Shown here: positions 1 to 8,330 of the stretch, piece by piece | How positions within the stretch are numbered: position 1 is the first letter of the stretch | How the letters are laid out: each line of letters starts with the position of its first letter | Assembly: GCA_026391675.1 (NCBI GenBank) | Contig: JAPLDQ010000042.1 | Location: forward strand, 62,001-126,000 | Source of the DNA: Bacteroidota bacterium | GTDB lineage: Bacteria; Bacteroidota; Bacteroidia; Bacteroidales; JACABE01 | Direction: 5' to 3' | Length of the DNA: 64,000 nt | Position numbers and translations under genes: made by a program | Notes under the pieces: model-generated | What the model was told of the DNA's origin: nothing | The model's database searches: none | What the model saw: the letters and a program-made list of their open reading frames with translations, nothing else

Positions 1-204
1 CCAAAAACCGGGATTCATATTGGATGAATCAATTAATGGATTAAAACTATAGGAATCAATTTGGTAATTAAAATTACGTAAAACAGGGATGGACTGATAA
101 AGCAGATCCATATTTATAGGATGCAGGGCACCGCTTACAGCATCCTTTATCATACCTATTGTACCACCGGTATAAATAACCAGAATTGAAGCTTTGGATT
201 CCAT
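1..204 (-). CDS. ansA: Type I L-asparaginase, N-terminal fragment
   Basis: The minus strand opens an ATG at 204 and stays open for 68 codons to the window edge, so only the N terminus is present. It reads MESKASILVIYTGGTIGM at the start. TGGTIG is the first active-site motif of the asparaginase family, carrying the nucleophilic threonine, and a motif this close to the N terminus with no signal peptide fits the cytoplasmic type I (AnsA) enzyme that converts asparagine to aspartate and ammonia. It lies 83 bases downstream of tatD on the same strand, a neighbourhood common in Bacteroidota, and is probably co-transcribed with it. The remaining catalytic residues lie outside the window. Confidence 0.85.
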   Translation of the reverse strand, partial: MESKASILVIYTGGTIGMIKDAVSGALHPINMDLLYQSIPVLRNFNYQIDSYSFNPLIDSSNMNPGFW

Positions 205-287
205 ATTATTAGTTGAAAGTTTATAAAGTTTGAAAGTTCATAAAGTTAAAAATTGCTTCAGAGAAAATTATTGATTTTCTGATATAG

Positions 288-1055
288 CTAAATTTTAAAA
301 AGGTCAAGTGCATTTTTGGTTGTAATTTCAGCAACTTCTTCAATTGAAACTGCTTTTAACTCTGCTATCTTTTCTGCAATCAGCATTAAGTAGGCACTTT
401 CATTTCTTAAACCTCTGTAAGGTGATGGGGTTAAATAAGGTGAATCTGATTCAAGAATAATATGTTCCAGCCCAATATGGTCAATTACTTTATCCAGTCC
501 GGAGTTTTTAAAAGTAACAACACCGCCTATTCCCAGTAAAAATCCCATATCTATAATGTCTATAGCTTGCTGGTATGAGCCACCAAAACAATGAAAAACA
601 CCTCTTAAATTTTCATCTTTAACTTCTCTTACAATTTCAATGGCTTCATCAAATGAACTACGGGTATGTATGGCAACAGGTAATTTAAACTCCTTTGCCA
701 GCTCAAGCTGATATCTCAAAACAAACTCCTGTTCTTTGTGGTATGATTTGTCCCAATGAAGATCAACACCTATTTCGCCTATTCCATAATATTTGTTGGT
801 AAGCAATTCATGTCTGATAATAGATAATTCCTGCATATAATCATCTTTAACAGAAGTAGGATGCAAGCCTATCATAGGAAACATCTTGTCAGGATATTCC
901 CTGCATAAAGCGTTCATTTTGTTTATTGTAGTACTATCAATATTAGGAAGTAAAAAATAATTAATGCTATTTTGCAATGCATTTTTTATAACTTCCTGAA
1001 TATCATCCTTGTATTCATCAAGATAAAGGTGTGTATGTGTATCTACGAGTACCAT
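288..1055 (-). CDS. tatD: TatD family metal-dependent hydrolase (DNase)
   Basis: This 255-residue protein has the full TatD metal-site set: DTHTHLYLDE at the N terminus (HxH), GEIGVDLHW with the bridging Glu, PVAIHTR, a second His in VFHCFGGS, and ESDSPYLTP with the catalytic Asp. The length is typical. TatD proteins are cytoplasmic Mg-dependent 3'-5' exonucleases with roles in DNA repair and RNA quality control. The start is well placed: a promoter-like box ends only 4 bases before the ATG, so the mRNA could be leaderless. It is divergent from the GT9 gene and followed by the asparaginase gene on the same strand. Confidence 0.93.
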   Translation of the reverse strand: MVLVDTHTHLYLDEYKDDIQEVIKNALQNSINYFLLPNIDSTTINKMNALCREYPDKMFPMIGLHPTSVKDDYMQELSIIRHELLTNKYYGIGEIGVDLHWDKSYHKEQEFVLRYQLELAKEFKLPVAIHTRSSFDEAIEIVREVKDENLRGVFHCFGGSYQQAIDIIDMGFLLGIGGVVTFKNSGLDKVIDHIGLEHIILESDSPYLTPSPYRGLRNESAYLMLIAEKIAELKAVSIEEVAEITTKNALDLFKI

Positions 1056-1059
1056 AATG

Positions 1060-1067
1060 CAAAAATA
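1060..1067 (-). promoter_or_regulatory. Bacteroidota -7 box for tatD
   Basis: Read on the minus strand this is TATTTTTG, matching the TAnnTTTG -7 consensus. It ends 4 bases before the tatD ATG, so transcription would begin at or next to the start codon. No -33 element was confirmed. Confidence 0.5.
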
Positions 1068-1092
1068 GATTTATTTTTCATTTTTTATTATT

Positions 1093-1100
1093 TAATTTTG
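1093..1100 (+). promoter_or_regulatory. Bacteroidota -7 box for the GT9 gene
   Basis: TAATTTTG matches TAnnTTTG. It ends 17 bases before the proposed TTG start at 1118, leaving a 5' leader of about ten bases. With the box for tatD it forms a compact divergent promoter region. Confidence 0.5.
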
Positions 1101-1117
1101 TAAAAAATAAAAAAAAA

Positions 1118-2101
1118 TTGAAAATTCTAATTATCAGGTTTAGCTCTATTGGTGATATTGTACTGACTACCCCTGTTATAAGGTGTATTAATAAACAGCT
1201 TCCTGATGCTGAAATTCATTACCTGACAAAGCAAAAATTTTCTGATTTACTTAGCAATAACCCTTATATTCATAAGGTTCACTGTTTAAATGAAAGTATT
1301 ACAGAAACTATAAAAGAGCTCAGGAAAGAGAATTTTGATTTTATTGTTGATTTGCATCATAATCTTAGAACTTTAATAGTTAAACTTGCTTTATTAAAAC
1401 CTTCAGCTGGTTTTAATAAGTTAAATCTGCAAAAGTGGCTGCTGGTTAATTTTAAAATCAATATGCTGCCTGATATTCATATTGTTGACCGGTATTTTAA
1501 AGCTGTTAAAAAACTAAATGTTATCAATGATAAGCTTGGCCTTGATTATTTTTATCCTAACAGCGAAAAAGTAAATTTAAATACTTTGCCCGATCATTTT
1601 CAACAGGGATATTTATGTCTTGTTGTAGGTGGAAAGCATTTTACCAAACAGATTCCTGATTTAATATTAACACAACTTTGCTCTAAGACTGAAATTCCAA
1701 TAATATTATTAGGAGGTGCCGAAGATCGTGAACGGGCTGAGAATATCATAACTGCTGCAGGAAATCCTGCTGTATTTAATACTTGCGGAATTTATAATAT
1801 ACATCAGACCGCCTCTGTTATTGAACAATCTTTAAAAATAATAACGCCGGATACCGGTTTAATGCATATTGCTGCTGCGTTTAAAAAAGAAATTATTTCA
1901 CTTTGGGGTAATACCGTTACTGCTTTTGGAATGTATCCTTATTTGCCTGAAAGCGATAAAGAAAAATCACATATTTATGAAATAAATGGCTTAAAGTGCC
2001 GTCCCTGCAGTAAAATTGGATACAATTCCTGCCCCGAAAAACACTTTAATTGTATGATGCAGATAGATATTAATCAGCTACTTAAATACCTTAATAAATG
2101 A
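1118..2101 (+). CDS. Glycosyltransferase family 9 (heptosyltransferase-like)
   Basis: The 327-residue protein opens with KILIIRFSSIGDIVLTTPVI, the N-terminal signature of ADP-heptose:LPS heptosyltransferases (GT9), and carries the donor-site motif TPDTGLMHIAAAF in the C-terminal Rossmann half. A cysteine-rich C terminus (KCRPCSKIGYNSCPEKHF) is common in Bacteroidota GT9 proteins. It probably adds a heptose or related sugar to the lipopolysaccharide core at the inner face of the cytoplasmic membrane; the sugar cannot be read from sequence. The start codon appears to be TTG, because no ATG fits and the family N terminus begins exactly there. Its stop overlaps the next gene's start (ATGA), indicating translational coupling with mazG. 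Confidence 0.85.
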   Translation: MKILIIRFSSIGDIVLTTPVIRCINKQLPDAEIHYLTKQKFSDLLSNNPYIHKVHCLNESITETIKELRKENFDFIVDLHHNLRTLIVKLALLKPSAGFNKLNLQKWLLVNFKINMLPDIHIVDRYFKAVKKLNVINDKLGLDYFYPNSEKVNLNTLPDHFQQGYLCLVVGGKHFTKQIPDLILTQLCSKTEIPIILLGGAEDRERAENIITAAGNPAVFNTCGIYNIHQTASVIEQSLKIITPDTGLMHIAAAFKKEIISLWGNTVTAFGMYPYLPESDKEKSHIYEINGLKCRPCSKIGYNSCPEKHFNCMMQIDINQLLKYLNK

Positions 2102-2868
2102 CAGAAAACGCAAAAGCATTTGATCGCTTACTCGAAATAATGGACAACTTAAGAGCCAATTGCCCCTGGGACAAAAAACAAACCTTAGACAGTTTAAGAT
2201 ATTTAACCATTGAGGAAATGTATGAATTATCCGATGCCATTTTAAACAATGATATGGATGAAATACGCAAGGAATTGGGCGATTTGATGCTGCATATTGT
2301 TTTTTATGCTAAAATCGGTCAGGAAAAAGGCAGTTTTGATATGAAAGATGTGTTAAACGGCATTTGTGATAAACTGGTAAACCGTCATCCCCATATTTAT
2401 GGTGATGTAAAGGTAAATGATGCCGAAGATGTAAAAAACAACTGGGAAAAAATTAAACTGGCTGAAGGACGTACTTCTGTTTTGGAGGGAGTTCCCAATG
2501 CCTTGCCGGCCATGGTTAAGGCATACAGAATTCAGGAAAAAGTTAGAGGTGTTGGATTTGACTGGGAAGAAACACATCAGGTATGGGATAAGGTAAAAGA
2601 AGAAATAGATGAATTAAAAATTGAAATTGAGCAAAATGCTCCAAAAGCCAAGATAGAAGACGAGTTTGGCGATGTATTGTTTGCGTTGATAAACTATGCC
2701 CGCTTTATTGATATCAACCCTGAAGATGCATTGGAAAAAACAAACAGGAAATTCATTAAACGCTTTAAATACCTGGAAGGAAAAGCCCTGGAAAACGGAA
2801 GAAATCTGCATGATATGACATTGGCTGAAATGGATGTTTTCTGGAATGAGGCAAAAACAAAGGAATAA
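2098..2868 (+). CDS. mazG: Nucleoside triphosphate pyrophosphohydrolase MazG
   Basis: The 256-residue protein contains two MazG repeats, as in the roughly 263-residue E. coli enzyme. Each has the metal-binding helix pattern: ELGDLMLHIVFYAKI in the first half and EFGDVLFALINYARF in the second, with upstream acidic EEMYE and EEIDE helices. CPWDKKQTLDSL is the conserved N-terminal motif. The enzyme hydrolyses NTPs and dNTPs to monophosphates and pyrophosphate, cleaning aberrant nucleotides from the cytoplasmic pool. Its ATG overlaps the GT9 stop codon by one base (ATGA), so the two are translationally coupled. Confidence 0.94.
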   Translation: MTENAKAFDRLLEIMDNLRANCPWDKKQTLDSLRYLTIEEMYELSDAILNNDMDEIRKELGDLMLHIVFYAKIGQEKGSFDMKDVLNGICDKLVNRHPHIYGDVKVNDAEDVKNNWEKIKLAEGRTSVLEGVPNALPAMVKAYRIQEKVRGVGFDWEETHQVWDKVKEEIDELKIEIEQNAPKAKIEDEFGDVLFALINYARFIDINPEDALEKTNRKFIKRFKYLEGKALENGRNLHDMTLAEMDVFWNEAKTKE

Positions 2869-2918
2869 GTCAGTTATAAAAATTATAAAGTTATAAAGTT
2901 CATAAAGTTAAAATTTAG

Positions 2919-2924
2919 AAGGAG
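2919..2924 (+). promoter_or_regulatory. Shine-Dalgarno-like sequence before the MBL gene
   Basis: AAGGAG lies 3 bases before the ATG at 2928. Clear Shine-Dalgarno motifs are rare in this window, so this one stands out and supports the chosen start. The spacing is shorter than ideal. Confidence 0.4.
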
Positions 2925-2927
2925 AAA

Positions 2928-3563
2928 ATGATTAATATTAAAAAATTTGTATTCAACGCTTTTCAGGTAAATACCTATGTATTGTACGACGAAACCAAAG
3001 CCTGTGTTATTATTGATCCTGCCAATTACGATGGATTTGAAGACAAAGCATTGAAAGATTTCATTGAAAAAGAAAATCTGAACGTAAAAGCCCAGTTATA
3101 TACACATTGTCATATCGACCATGTGCTGGGAAGTGCTTTTGTGGGGAAAACCTATAACGTCGGCATGAGTATTCACGAAGCCAGCCGCGGTTTTCTGGAA
3201 AAAGCCTCTTCGCAAGCCAATGTATACGGATTTAATCTGAAAGAAACTGCAAAAGTTGATCATATTATCAAGGAAGGCGACAACATCATATTCGGAAACA
3301 GTGAAATGGAAGTAGTTTATACTCCCGGACATGCTGATGGCAGTGTTTGCTTTATCAATCATGCGCAAAAATTTGTAATTACCGGCGATGTCTTGTTTTA
3401 TGAAAGCATTGGCCGATCAGATTTACCTACAGGTAATTTAGACCTTTTATTTGAAAGTATTACCAAAAAACTATTTACTTTAGATGATAATTATACAGTT
3501 TATCCCGGTCATGGTCCTGAAACAAGCATAGGACATGAAAAGGTAAATAACCCGTTTTTATAA
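2928..3563 (+). CDS. MBL-fold metallohydrolase, glyoxalase II-like
   Basis: The 211-residue protein has the metallo-beta-lactamase metal ligands in order: THCHIDHVLG (HxHxDH), YTPGHADGSV, TGDVLFYESIGRSD and a C-terminal YPGHGPETS. This layout matches the short hydroxyacylglutathione hydrolase-like proteins of Bacteroidota. These have a binuclear metal centre and hydrolyse thioesters, though glutathione itself is often missing in such anaerobes, so the true substrate is open. It has no signal peptide and should be cytoplasmic. It follows mazG by 59 bases containing a TATAAAGTT-type repeat and may be transcribed with it. Confidence 0.85.
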   Translation: MINIKKFVFNAFQVNTYVLYDETKACVIIDPANYDGFEDKALKDFIEKENLNVKAQLYTHCHIDHVLGSAFVGKTYNVGMSIHEASRGFLEKASSQANVYGFNLKETAKVDHIIKEGDNIIFGNSEMEVVYTPGHADGSVCFINHAQKFVITGDVLFYESIGRSDLPTGNLDLLFESITKKLFTLDDNYTVYPGHGPETSIGHEKVNNPFL

Positions 3564-3566
3564 AGA

Positions 3567-3599
3567 AACCCTGGAAGGGTTTTAAACCCTTCCAGGGTT
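3567..3599 (+). terminator. Perfect 16-bp palindrome between MBL and tadA genes
   Basis: AACCCTGGAAGGGTTT is followed, after one T, by its exact reverse complement. The hairpin starts 4 bases after the MBL stop and lies between convergent genes, so it could end transcription in both directions. There is no long T tract, and it may instead be a dispersed intergenic palindrome of the kind common in this phylum. Confidence 0.55.
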
Positions 3600-3640
3600 A
3601 ACATATCAAGTACATTATAATGAATCACAATTAATATATC

Positions 3641-4087
3641 TTATCTTTTCTTTTTGAAAAATTCTTTTATTATATCTGCACATTCTGTCTCTAATACACC
3701 TCCTCTTATTATCGTTTTTGGATGCAGGAAATCAGCCTTGTGTATGGAGTAACCGCGTTTTTCATCTTTAGCACCATACACTATTTTTCCGATTTGTGTC
3801 CAGAATGATGCCCCGGCACACATTACACAAGGTTCCAGTGTTACATATAAGGTGCATTCCTTTAAATATTTACCGCCAAGATAATTTGTTGCTGCTGTAA
3901 AAGCCTGCATTTCTGCATGAGCAGTTACATCATTTAATCTTTCCGTCAGATTATGGCCTTTTGCAATTACCCTTTCATTTGCAACTATTACAGCACCAAT
4001 AGGAACTTCGTCTTCCTCAAACCCCTGTTTCGCTTCTTTTAATGCTTCACGCATAAAATATTCATCGTTGAATTCAATAATTGCCAT
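3641..4087 (-). CDS. tadA: tRNA-specific adenosine deaminase TadA
   Basis: This 148-residue cytidine/deoxycytidylate deaminase-fold protein has both zinc motifs: HAEMQAF (HAE) and PCVMCAGA (PCxxC), plus the N-terminal MREALKEAKQG typical of TadA. TadA converts adenosine-34 to inosine in the anticodon of tRNA-Arg(ACG), which permits reading of CGN codons, and is normally essential. The length matches bacterial TadA. A broader nucleoside deaminase such as guanine deaminase is the alternative, but the motif context favours TadA. It is convergent with the MBL gene across a strong palindrome. Confidence 0.88.
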   Translation of the reverse strand: MAIIEFNDEYFMREALKEAKQGFEEDEVPIGAVIVANERVIAKGHNLTERLNDVTAHAEMQAFTAATNYLGGKYLKECTLYVTLEPCVMCAGASFWTQIGKIVYGAKDEKRGYSIHKADFLHPKTIIRGGVLETECADIIKEFFKKKR

Positions 4088-4136
4088 TGACTAATTTTAT
4101 TTGGGAATAAAAAGAACAAATATCGGAATTTTGTTT

Positions 4137-4144
4137 TAGTTTTG
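4137..4144 (+). promoter_or_regulatory. Bacteroidota -7 box for the MFS gene
   Basis: TAGTTTTG matches TAnnTTTG and lies 38 bases before the MFS ATG, leaving an AT-rich leader of about 30 bases. Confidence 0.55.
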
Positions 4145-4181
4145 CGAATTAAATAAAATTTTAAACTTAAAATATTATAAT

Positions 4182-5888
4182 ATGACAGAAAAAGTACATA
4201 AGGTTCTTAGCGAATCTAGAGGAGCACGCTGGACTGCTTTAATTGTTGTTTCTTTTACCATGCTATGTGGATATTACCTTGCTGATGTTATGGCTCCTTT
4301 AAAAGGACTCTTGGAACAGCAATTGTCCTGGAATAGTGAAGATTATGGATTTTTCACCAGTGCTTACGGCTGGTTTAATGTATTCCTGCTTTTCTTAATT
4401 ATCGGTGGTATTATCCTTGATAAAAAAGGAATCAGATTTACTGGGGTAATGGCTACATCCATAATGGTTGTTGGTATTGCTATTAAATACTGGGCTATTA
4501 CTACCCATAGCCTTGATGGTCAGGTATGGGATTTGTTTATATTTAAATCCAAAGCTCAGGTTCTGGTAGCAGGTATTGGATATGCTATTTTTGGCGTGGG
4601 TATTGAAGTTGTTGGGATTACCGCTTCCAAGGTTATCGTAAAATGGTTCAGGGGAAAAGAAATGGCCTTGGCTATGGGATTGCAGGTTTCTGTTGCACGT
4701 GTTGGAACTGGAATTGCTATAGGCACTTCATTACCTATTGCTAAATATTTTGCAACGGTTTCTATGCCATTGCTTTTTGGCTTGGTACTTGCCTGTATCG
4801 GATTAATCGCATTTATTTTTTATACATTTTTGGATAAAAAGCTTGAAGTTTCTCAGCAGGCTTATGATAAACAAAATAATGTAGTTGATGATGAAGAGGC
4901 ATTCAGCATTAAAGATATCTGGAAAATTGTAACCAATAAAGGATGGTGGTATCTGGCGATACTTTGTGTATTGTTCTATTCAGCCGTTTTCCCCTTTCTT
5001 AAATATGCCACTGATTTAATGGTCCAAAAATTTAATATTAATGAAGATTGGGCAGGACTAATTCCATCTATGCTTCCGATTGGGGCAATAATATTAACTC
5101 CCGTTTTCGGTAGTATTTATGATAAAAAAGGTAAAGGTGCAACAATCATGATTATCGGTTCATTATTGCTTATTTTAGTTCATTTACTCTATGCAACTCC
5201 ATTTTTAAATCATTGGTCTATAGCCATTATATTGATTTTAATCTTAGGTATTGGTTTTTCTCTGGTGCCTTCAGCCATGTGGCCTTCAGTTCCTAAAATT
5301 ATTCCTGAACGACAATTGGGTACAGCGTATTCCCTTATCTTCTGGGTTCAGAACTGGGGTTTAATGGGTGTTCCCGCATTAATAGGTTGGGTTGTAAATA
5401 AATATTGTTTTGTTGGTTATGTTACACTTTTGGGAACAGGATTTACAACTCAACATGGTTCAATGATAACCAAAGCAGTGGTAAATAATAAAGTTATTGA
5501 AATGAAAGAAGCTGGTATGGTTAATAGAAATGATTCAACATTTACCATTAGTTCAATTAATCATGACTCAAAATCTAATATTATTTCTGTAATTTCTATT
5601 GGTAATGATACTGTTTCAAAAGAATTAATTCCAGATAATAAATTTTCAAAAATTGATAAGTTTAGTTTGCCAATATTTTCTATTAATAAAACTAAAGTCG
5701 ATGCTTTTATAACAGAGAAAGGTGAAAGAATATCTAAATATTCTATTGTATCTTCTTATTACAATTATACTTTACCTATGCTTATATTTGCATGTTTTGG
5801 TTTCCTTGCCCTTTTATTCGGATTCTTATTAAAAATAGAAGACAAGAAAAAAGGCTATGGTTTGGAATTGCCTAATATAAAGAAGTAA
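4182..5888 (+). CDS. MFS transporter with a large loop before the last helix
   Basis: The 568-residue membrane protein has the expected MFS run of hydrophobic helices, starting at WTALIVVSFTMLCGYYLADV, and the cytoplasmic motif GGIILDKKGIRFTG between helices 2 and 3, repeated as GSIYDKKGKGATIM in the second half. It is longer than a usual 400-450-residue MFS because residues about 406-525 form a hydrophilic, Ser/Asn/Lys-rich stretch between the last two membrane segments. The substrate is unknown; MFS proteins are proton- or solute-coupled inner-membrane carriers. It has its own promoter box and is closed by a strong terminator, so it is a single-gene unit upstream of ptb-buk. Confidence 0.82.
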   Translation: MTEKVHKVLSESRGARWTALIVVSFTMLCGYYLADVMAPLKGLLEQQLSWNSEDYGFFTSAYGWFNVFLLFLIIGGIILDKKGIRFTGVMATSIMVVGIAIKYWAITTHSLDGQVWDLFIFKSKAQVLVAGIGYAIFGVGIEVVGITASKVIVKWFRGKEMALAMGLQVSVARVGTGIAIGTSLPIAKYFATVSMPLLFGLVLACIGLIAFIFYTFLDKKLEVSQQAYDKQNNVVDDEEAFSIKDIWKIVTNKGWWYLAILCVLFYSAVFPFLKYATDLMVQKFNINEDWAGLIPSMLPIGAIILTPVFGSIYDKKGKGATIMIIGSLLLILVHLLYATPFLNHWSIAIILILILGIGFSLVPSAMWPSVPKIIPERQLGTAYSLIFWVQNWGLMGVPALIGWVVNKYCFVGYVTLLGTGFTTQHGSMITKAVVNNKVIEMKEAGMVNRNDSTFTISSINHDSKSNIISVISIGNDTVSKELIPDNKFSKIDKFSLPIFSINKTKVDAFITEKGERISKYSIVSSYYNYTLPMLIFACFGFLALLFGFLLKIEDKKKGYGLELPNIKK

Positions 5889-5910
5889 AAAAACTTTAAA
5901 AATATTTAAA

Positions 5911-5940
5911 AGCTCCTTATTCGAATAAGGAGCTTTTTTT
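5911..5940 (+). terminator. Rho-independent terminator after the MFS gene
   Basis: AGCTCCTTAT and its reverse complement ATAAGGAGCT form a stem at 5911-5934 around the central TTCGAA-like turn, followed directly by a run of T to 5940. It starts 22 bases after the MFS stop. Confidence 0.9.
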
Positions 5941-5977
5941 ATGTTAATTTATTAACAAATATATCAGAAAATCTTAC

Positions 5978-5985
5978 TACTTTTG
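5978..5985 (+). promoter_or_regulatory. Bacteroidota -7 box for ptb
   Basis: TACTTTTG matches TAnnTTTG, 50 bases upstream of the ptb ATG and just after the MFS terminator, so ptb-buk start a new transcription unit here. Confidence 0.6.
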
Positions 5986-6035
5986 CAGCGTTAAAATAAA
6001 CCATTAATCAATAAACCAAAAAACAAGATATTAGT

Positions 6036-6941
6036 ATGGCTATCAACAAATTAGACCAAATGTTTGAGGTCTTGAAATCTAAAGAAAAAAAACGTTTAGT
6101 AGCTGCTTATGCTATAGATTCACACACTATAGGTGCAGTAAGCAAAGCTATTGATTTAGGAATTGTAGATGCTACTTTAGTTGGAGACGAAGAATCTATC
6201 CGTAAAGTATGTAAAGAAGAAGGCATTGATGTTAATAAATTTAAAATTGTTCAGGAAGCTGATGAAACCAAGGCTGCAGCTTTAGCAGTAAAGTTAATCA
6301 ACGACGGACAGGGTAATTTATTGATGAAAGGTGCCGTAACTACTGATAAATACATGCGTGCTATTTTGAATAAAGAAACCGGATTGATGAATCCCGGCGC
6401 TATTCTTACCCATGTTGCCGTAATGGAAAATTCAGGATATCACAAATTGTTGATTTGTAGTGATGTGGCTATTATCCCTGCTCCTGATTTTAAACAAAAA
6501 TTAACGATGCTTAATTATTTGATCAGTACTGCAAAAGCCTTACAGATTCCTAAACCAAAAGTGGCTATAATTGCCGCAACTGAACAGATGTTACAAGGCA
6601 TGCCGGCTTGTGTTGATGCAGCTATTTTAGCTAAAATGGGCGACAGAGGTCAGATTAAAGATGCTGTTATCGATGGTCCGTTATCCCTGGATTGTGCCAT
6701 AGATAAAGAAAGTGCCGAAATCAAGAAATTAAAGAGTGAAGTTGCCGGTGATGCAGATTGTCTGCTTTTCCCGAATATCGAAGCTGCCAATGTTTTCTAT
6801 AAAACACATACCAAACTTTGTGGTGGCGAATTAGGCGCTATCGTTGTTGGAGCAAGGGTTCCTTCCATCTTATCATCAAGAGGTGACAGCGAAATGACAA
6901 AATTATATTCAATTGCATTAGCAGCATTAACTGCAAAATAA
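6036..6941 (+). CDS. ptb: Phosphate butyryltransferase
   Basis: The 301-residue protein belongs to the phosphate acetyl/butyryltransferase family: MKGAVTTDKYMRAIL, GLMNPGAILTHVAVME and GPLSLDCAID are the substrate- and CoA-site blocks of Ptb. It exchanges CoA for phosphate on butyryl-CoA (or branched-chain acyl-CoA) to give the acyl phosphate used by butyrate kinase. Its length matches clostridial Ptb, and the adjacent butyrate kinase gene supports Ptb over Pta. It acts in the cytoplasm at the energy-conserving end of butyrate fermentation or amino-acid fermentation. The two genes share a strand and are separated by 135 bases holding a hairpin. Confidence 0.88.
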   Translation: MAINKLDQMFEVLKSKEKKRLVAAYAIDSHTIGAVSKAIDLGIVDATLVGDEESIRKVCKEEGIDVNKFKIVQEADETKAAALAVKLINDGQGNLLMKGAVTTDKYMRAILNKETGLMNPGAILTHVAVMENSGYHKLLICSDVAIIPAPDFKQKLTMLNYLISTAKALQIPKPKVAIIAATEQMLQGMPACVDAAILAKMGDRGQIKDAVIDGPLSLDCAIDKESAEIKKLKSEVAGDADCLLFPNIEAANVFYKTHTKLCGGELGAIVVGARVPSILSSRGDSEMTKLYSIALAALTAK

Positions 6942-6954
6942 ATTTTATACTTCG

Positions 6955-6992
6955 GCTGTTCAGGTTTTCGAAACTTTCAAAACCTGAACAGC
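6955..6992 (+). repeat. Hairpin between ptb and buk
   Basis: GCTGTTCAGGTTTT and its exact reverse complement AAAACCTGAACAGC enclose a 10-base loop. No T tract follows on the plus strand, so it need not end transcription. It could protect the ptb message or set the ptb:buk ratio. The related words CTGTCAGGTTTC at about 7031 and TTATCAGGTTTGG near 16499 suggest a dispersed family. Confidence 0.6.
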
Positions 6993-7076
6993 TCAGCATA
7001 ACTGAAGCTAAACATCTTTACTTTACAAATCTGTCAGGTTTCAGTATAAAGCATATACTTTTAAAAGCATATACTT

Positions 7077-8153
7077 ATGATTAATAGTAGGATTCTTGCC
7101 ATAAATCCGGGTTCAACCTCTACAAAAATTGCTGTTTTTGAGGGCTCAAAGCAGATATTTCTGAAGAATATCAAACATACTTCTGAAGAAATCGGCAATT
7201 TTGAGAGAATAACCGACCAATATGAGTTCAGAAAAACTATCATTCTTGAAGAACTCAAAAATGCAAACATCGAAATTGATAGTTTGCAGGTTATTGTTGG
7301 TCGTGGTGGATTGGTAAAACCAATACCTTCCGGTGTTTATGAAGTAAACGAAGCCTTGATTGCTGACCTTAAAGTTGGTGTTTTGGGCCAACATGCCAGT
7401 AATCTGGGTGGTTTGATTGCCAATGATATTGCAAAATCAATTCCCGGAGCACGTGCTTATATTGCCGACCCTGTTGTGGTGGATGAATTGCATGATTTAG
7501 CAAGAATTTCAGGTCATCCGCTATTTCAACGGCAAAGTATTTTTCACGCATTAAACCAGAAAGCAATTGCACGAACCCATGCCAAATCGCAAAATAAAAA
7601 TTACGAAGACATGAACCTGATTGTAGCCCATTTGGGTGGTGGAATCAGTGTTGGCGCTCATCAGAAAGGTAAAGTTATTGATGTAAATCAGGCTTTGGAT
7701 GGCGAAGGCCCTTTTTCTCCCGAAAGAAGCGGAACTTTACCTGTTGGAGCTTTGGTGAAAATGTGTTTCAGTAATAAATATTCTTTTGTGGATATTGCTA
7801 AAATGATAACCGGACAAGGTGGTTATGTAGCTTATTTAGGTACAAATGATGCTTATAAAGTTGAAACTGCTGCCAATAATGGTGATGCCAAAGCTAAACT
7901 TATACAGGATGCAATGGCTTATCAGGTTGCAAAAGAGATAGGAGCTATGTCAACTGTATTGATGGGTGACGTAGATGCAATTTTACTTACCGGTGGTATT
8001 GCATACGGAAAACCTTTCGTGGAAGAAGTTATCAAACGTGTTGCTCATATTGCTCCGGTTCAGGTTTACCCCGGAGAAGACGAAATGAGGGCACTCGCCA
8101 TGAACGGGTTGATGGTTATAAATAACGAAGTCGAGGTAAAAGAATACAAATAA
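7077..8153 (+). CDS. buk: Butyrate kinase
   Basis: The 358-residue acetokinase-family protein starts LAINPGSTSTKIAVFEG (phosphate-1 motif), then has LIVAHLGGGISVGAH and LTGGIAYGKPFVEEV, all typical of Buk. It transfers phosphate from butyryl phosphate to ADP, giving butyrate and ATP. The length matches clostridial and Bacteroidota Buk (about 355) and is shorter than acetate kinase (about 400). With ptb just upstream it completes butyryl-CoA to butyrate. Branched-chain acids such as isobutyrate are alternative products. It is followed by a strong terminator. Confidence 0.93.
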   Translation: MINSRILAINPGSTSTKIAVFEGSKQIFLKNIKHTSEEIGNFERITDQYEFRKTIILEELKNANIEIDSLQVIVGRGGLVKPIPSGVYEVNEALIADLKVGVLGQHASNLGGLIANDIAKSIPGARAYIADPVVVDELHDLARISGHPLFQRQSIFHALNQKAIARTHAKSQNKNYEDMNLIVAHLGGGISVGAHQKGKVIDVNQALDGEGPFSPERSGTLPVGALVKMCFSNKYSFVDIAKMITGQGGYVAYLGTNDAYKVETAANNGDAKAKLIQDAMAYQVAKEIGAMSTVLMGDVDAILLTGGIAYGKPFVEEVIKRVAHIAPVQVYPGEDEMRALAMNGLMVINNEVEVKEYK

Positions 8154-8194
8154 ACTAAAAGAAAATATTTTAAAGCGTAAAATAAGAGAAACTG

Positions 8195-8236
8195 CACTCC
8201 GGAAGTTTTATAAAAGCTTTTGGAGTGTTTTTTTTT
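8195..8236 (+). terminator. Rho-independent terminator after buk
   Basis: CACTCC (8195-8200) pairs with GGAGTG (8222-8227), with an additional AAG/CTT inner stem, and is followed by nine T. It lies about 40 bases after the buk stop. Confidence 0.85.
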
Positions 8237-8330
8237 GCAAAGTTTTAAAAACAGTAAATATTGTTTCAACTAAATAAAGAAATCATTCAAAATGAGCAAT
8301 ATTATGCTGTCTTAATTACTTTTAAAACAA

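Noticed and set aside
2353-2811. Minus-strand open frames of 74 and 65 codons across mazG
   Set aside because: They lie wholly inside the clear mazG gene on the opposite strand and show no family motif.
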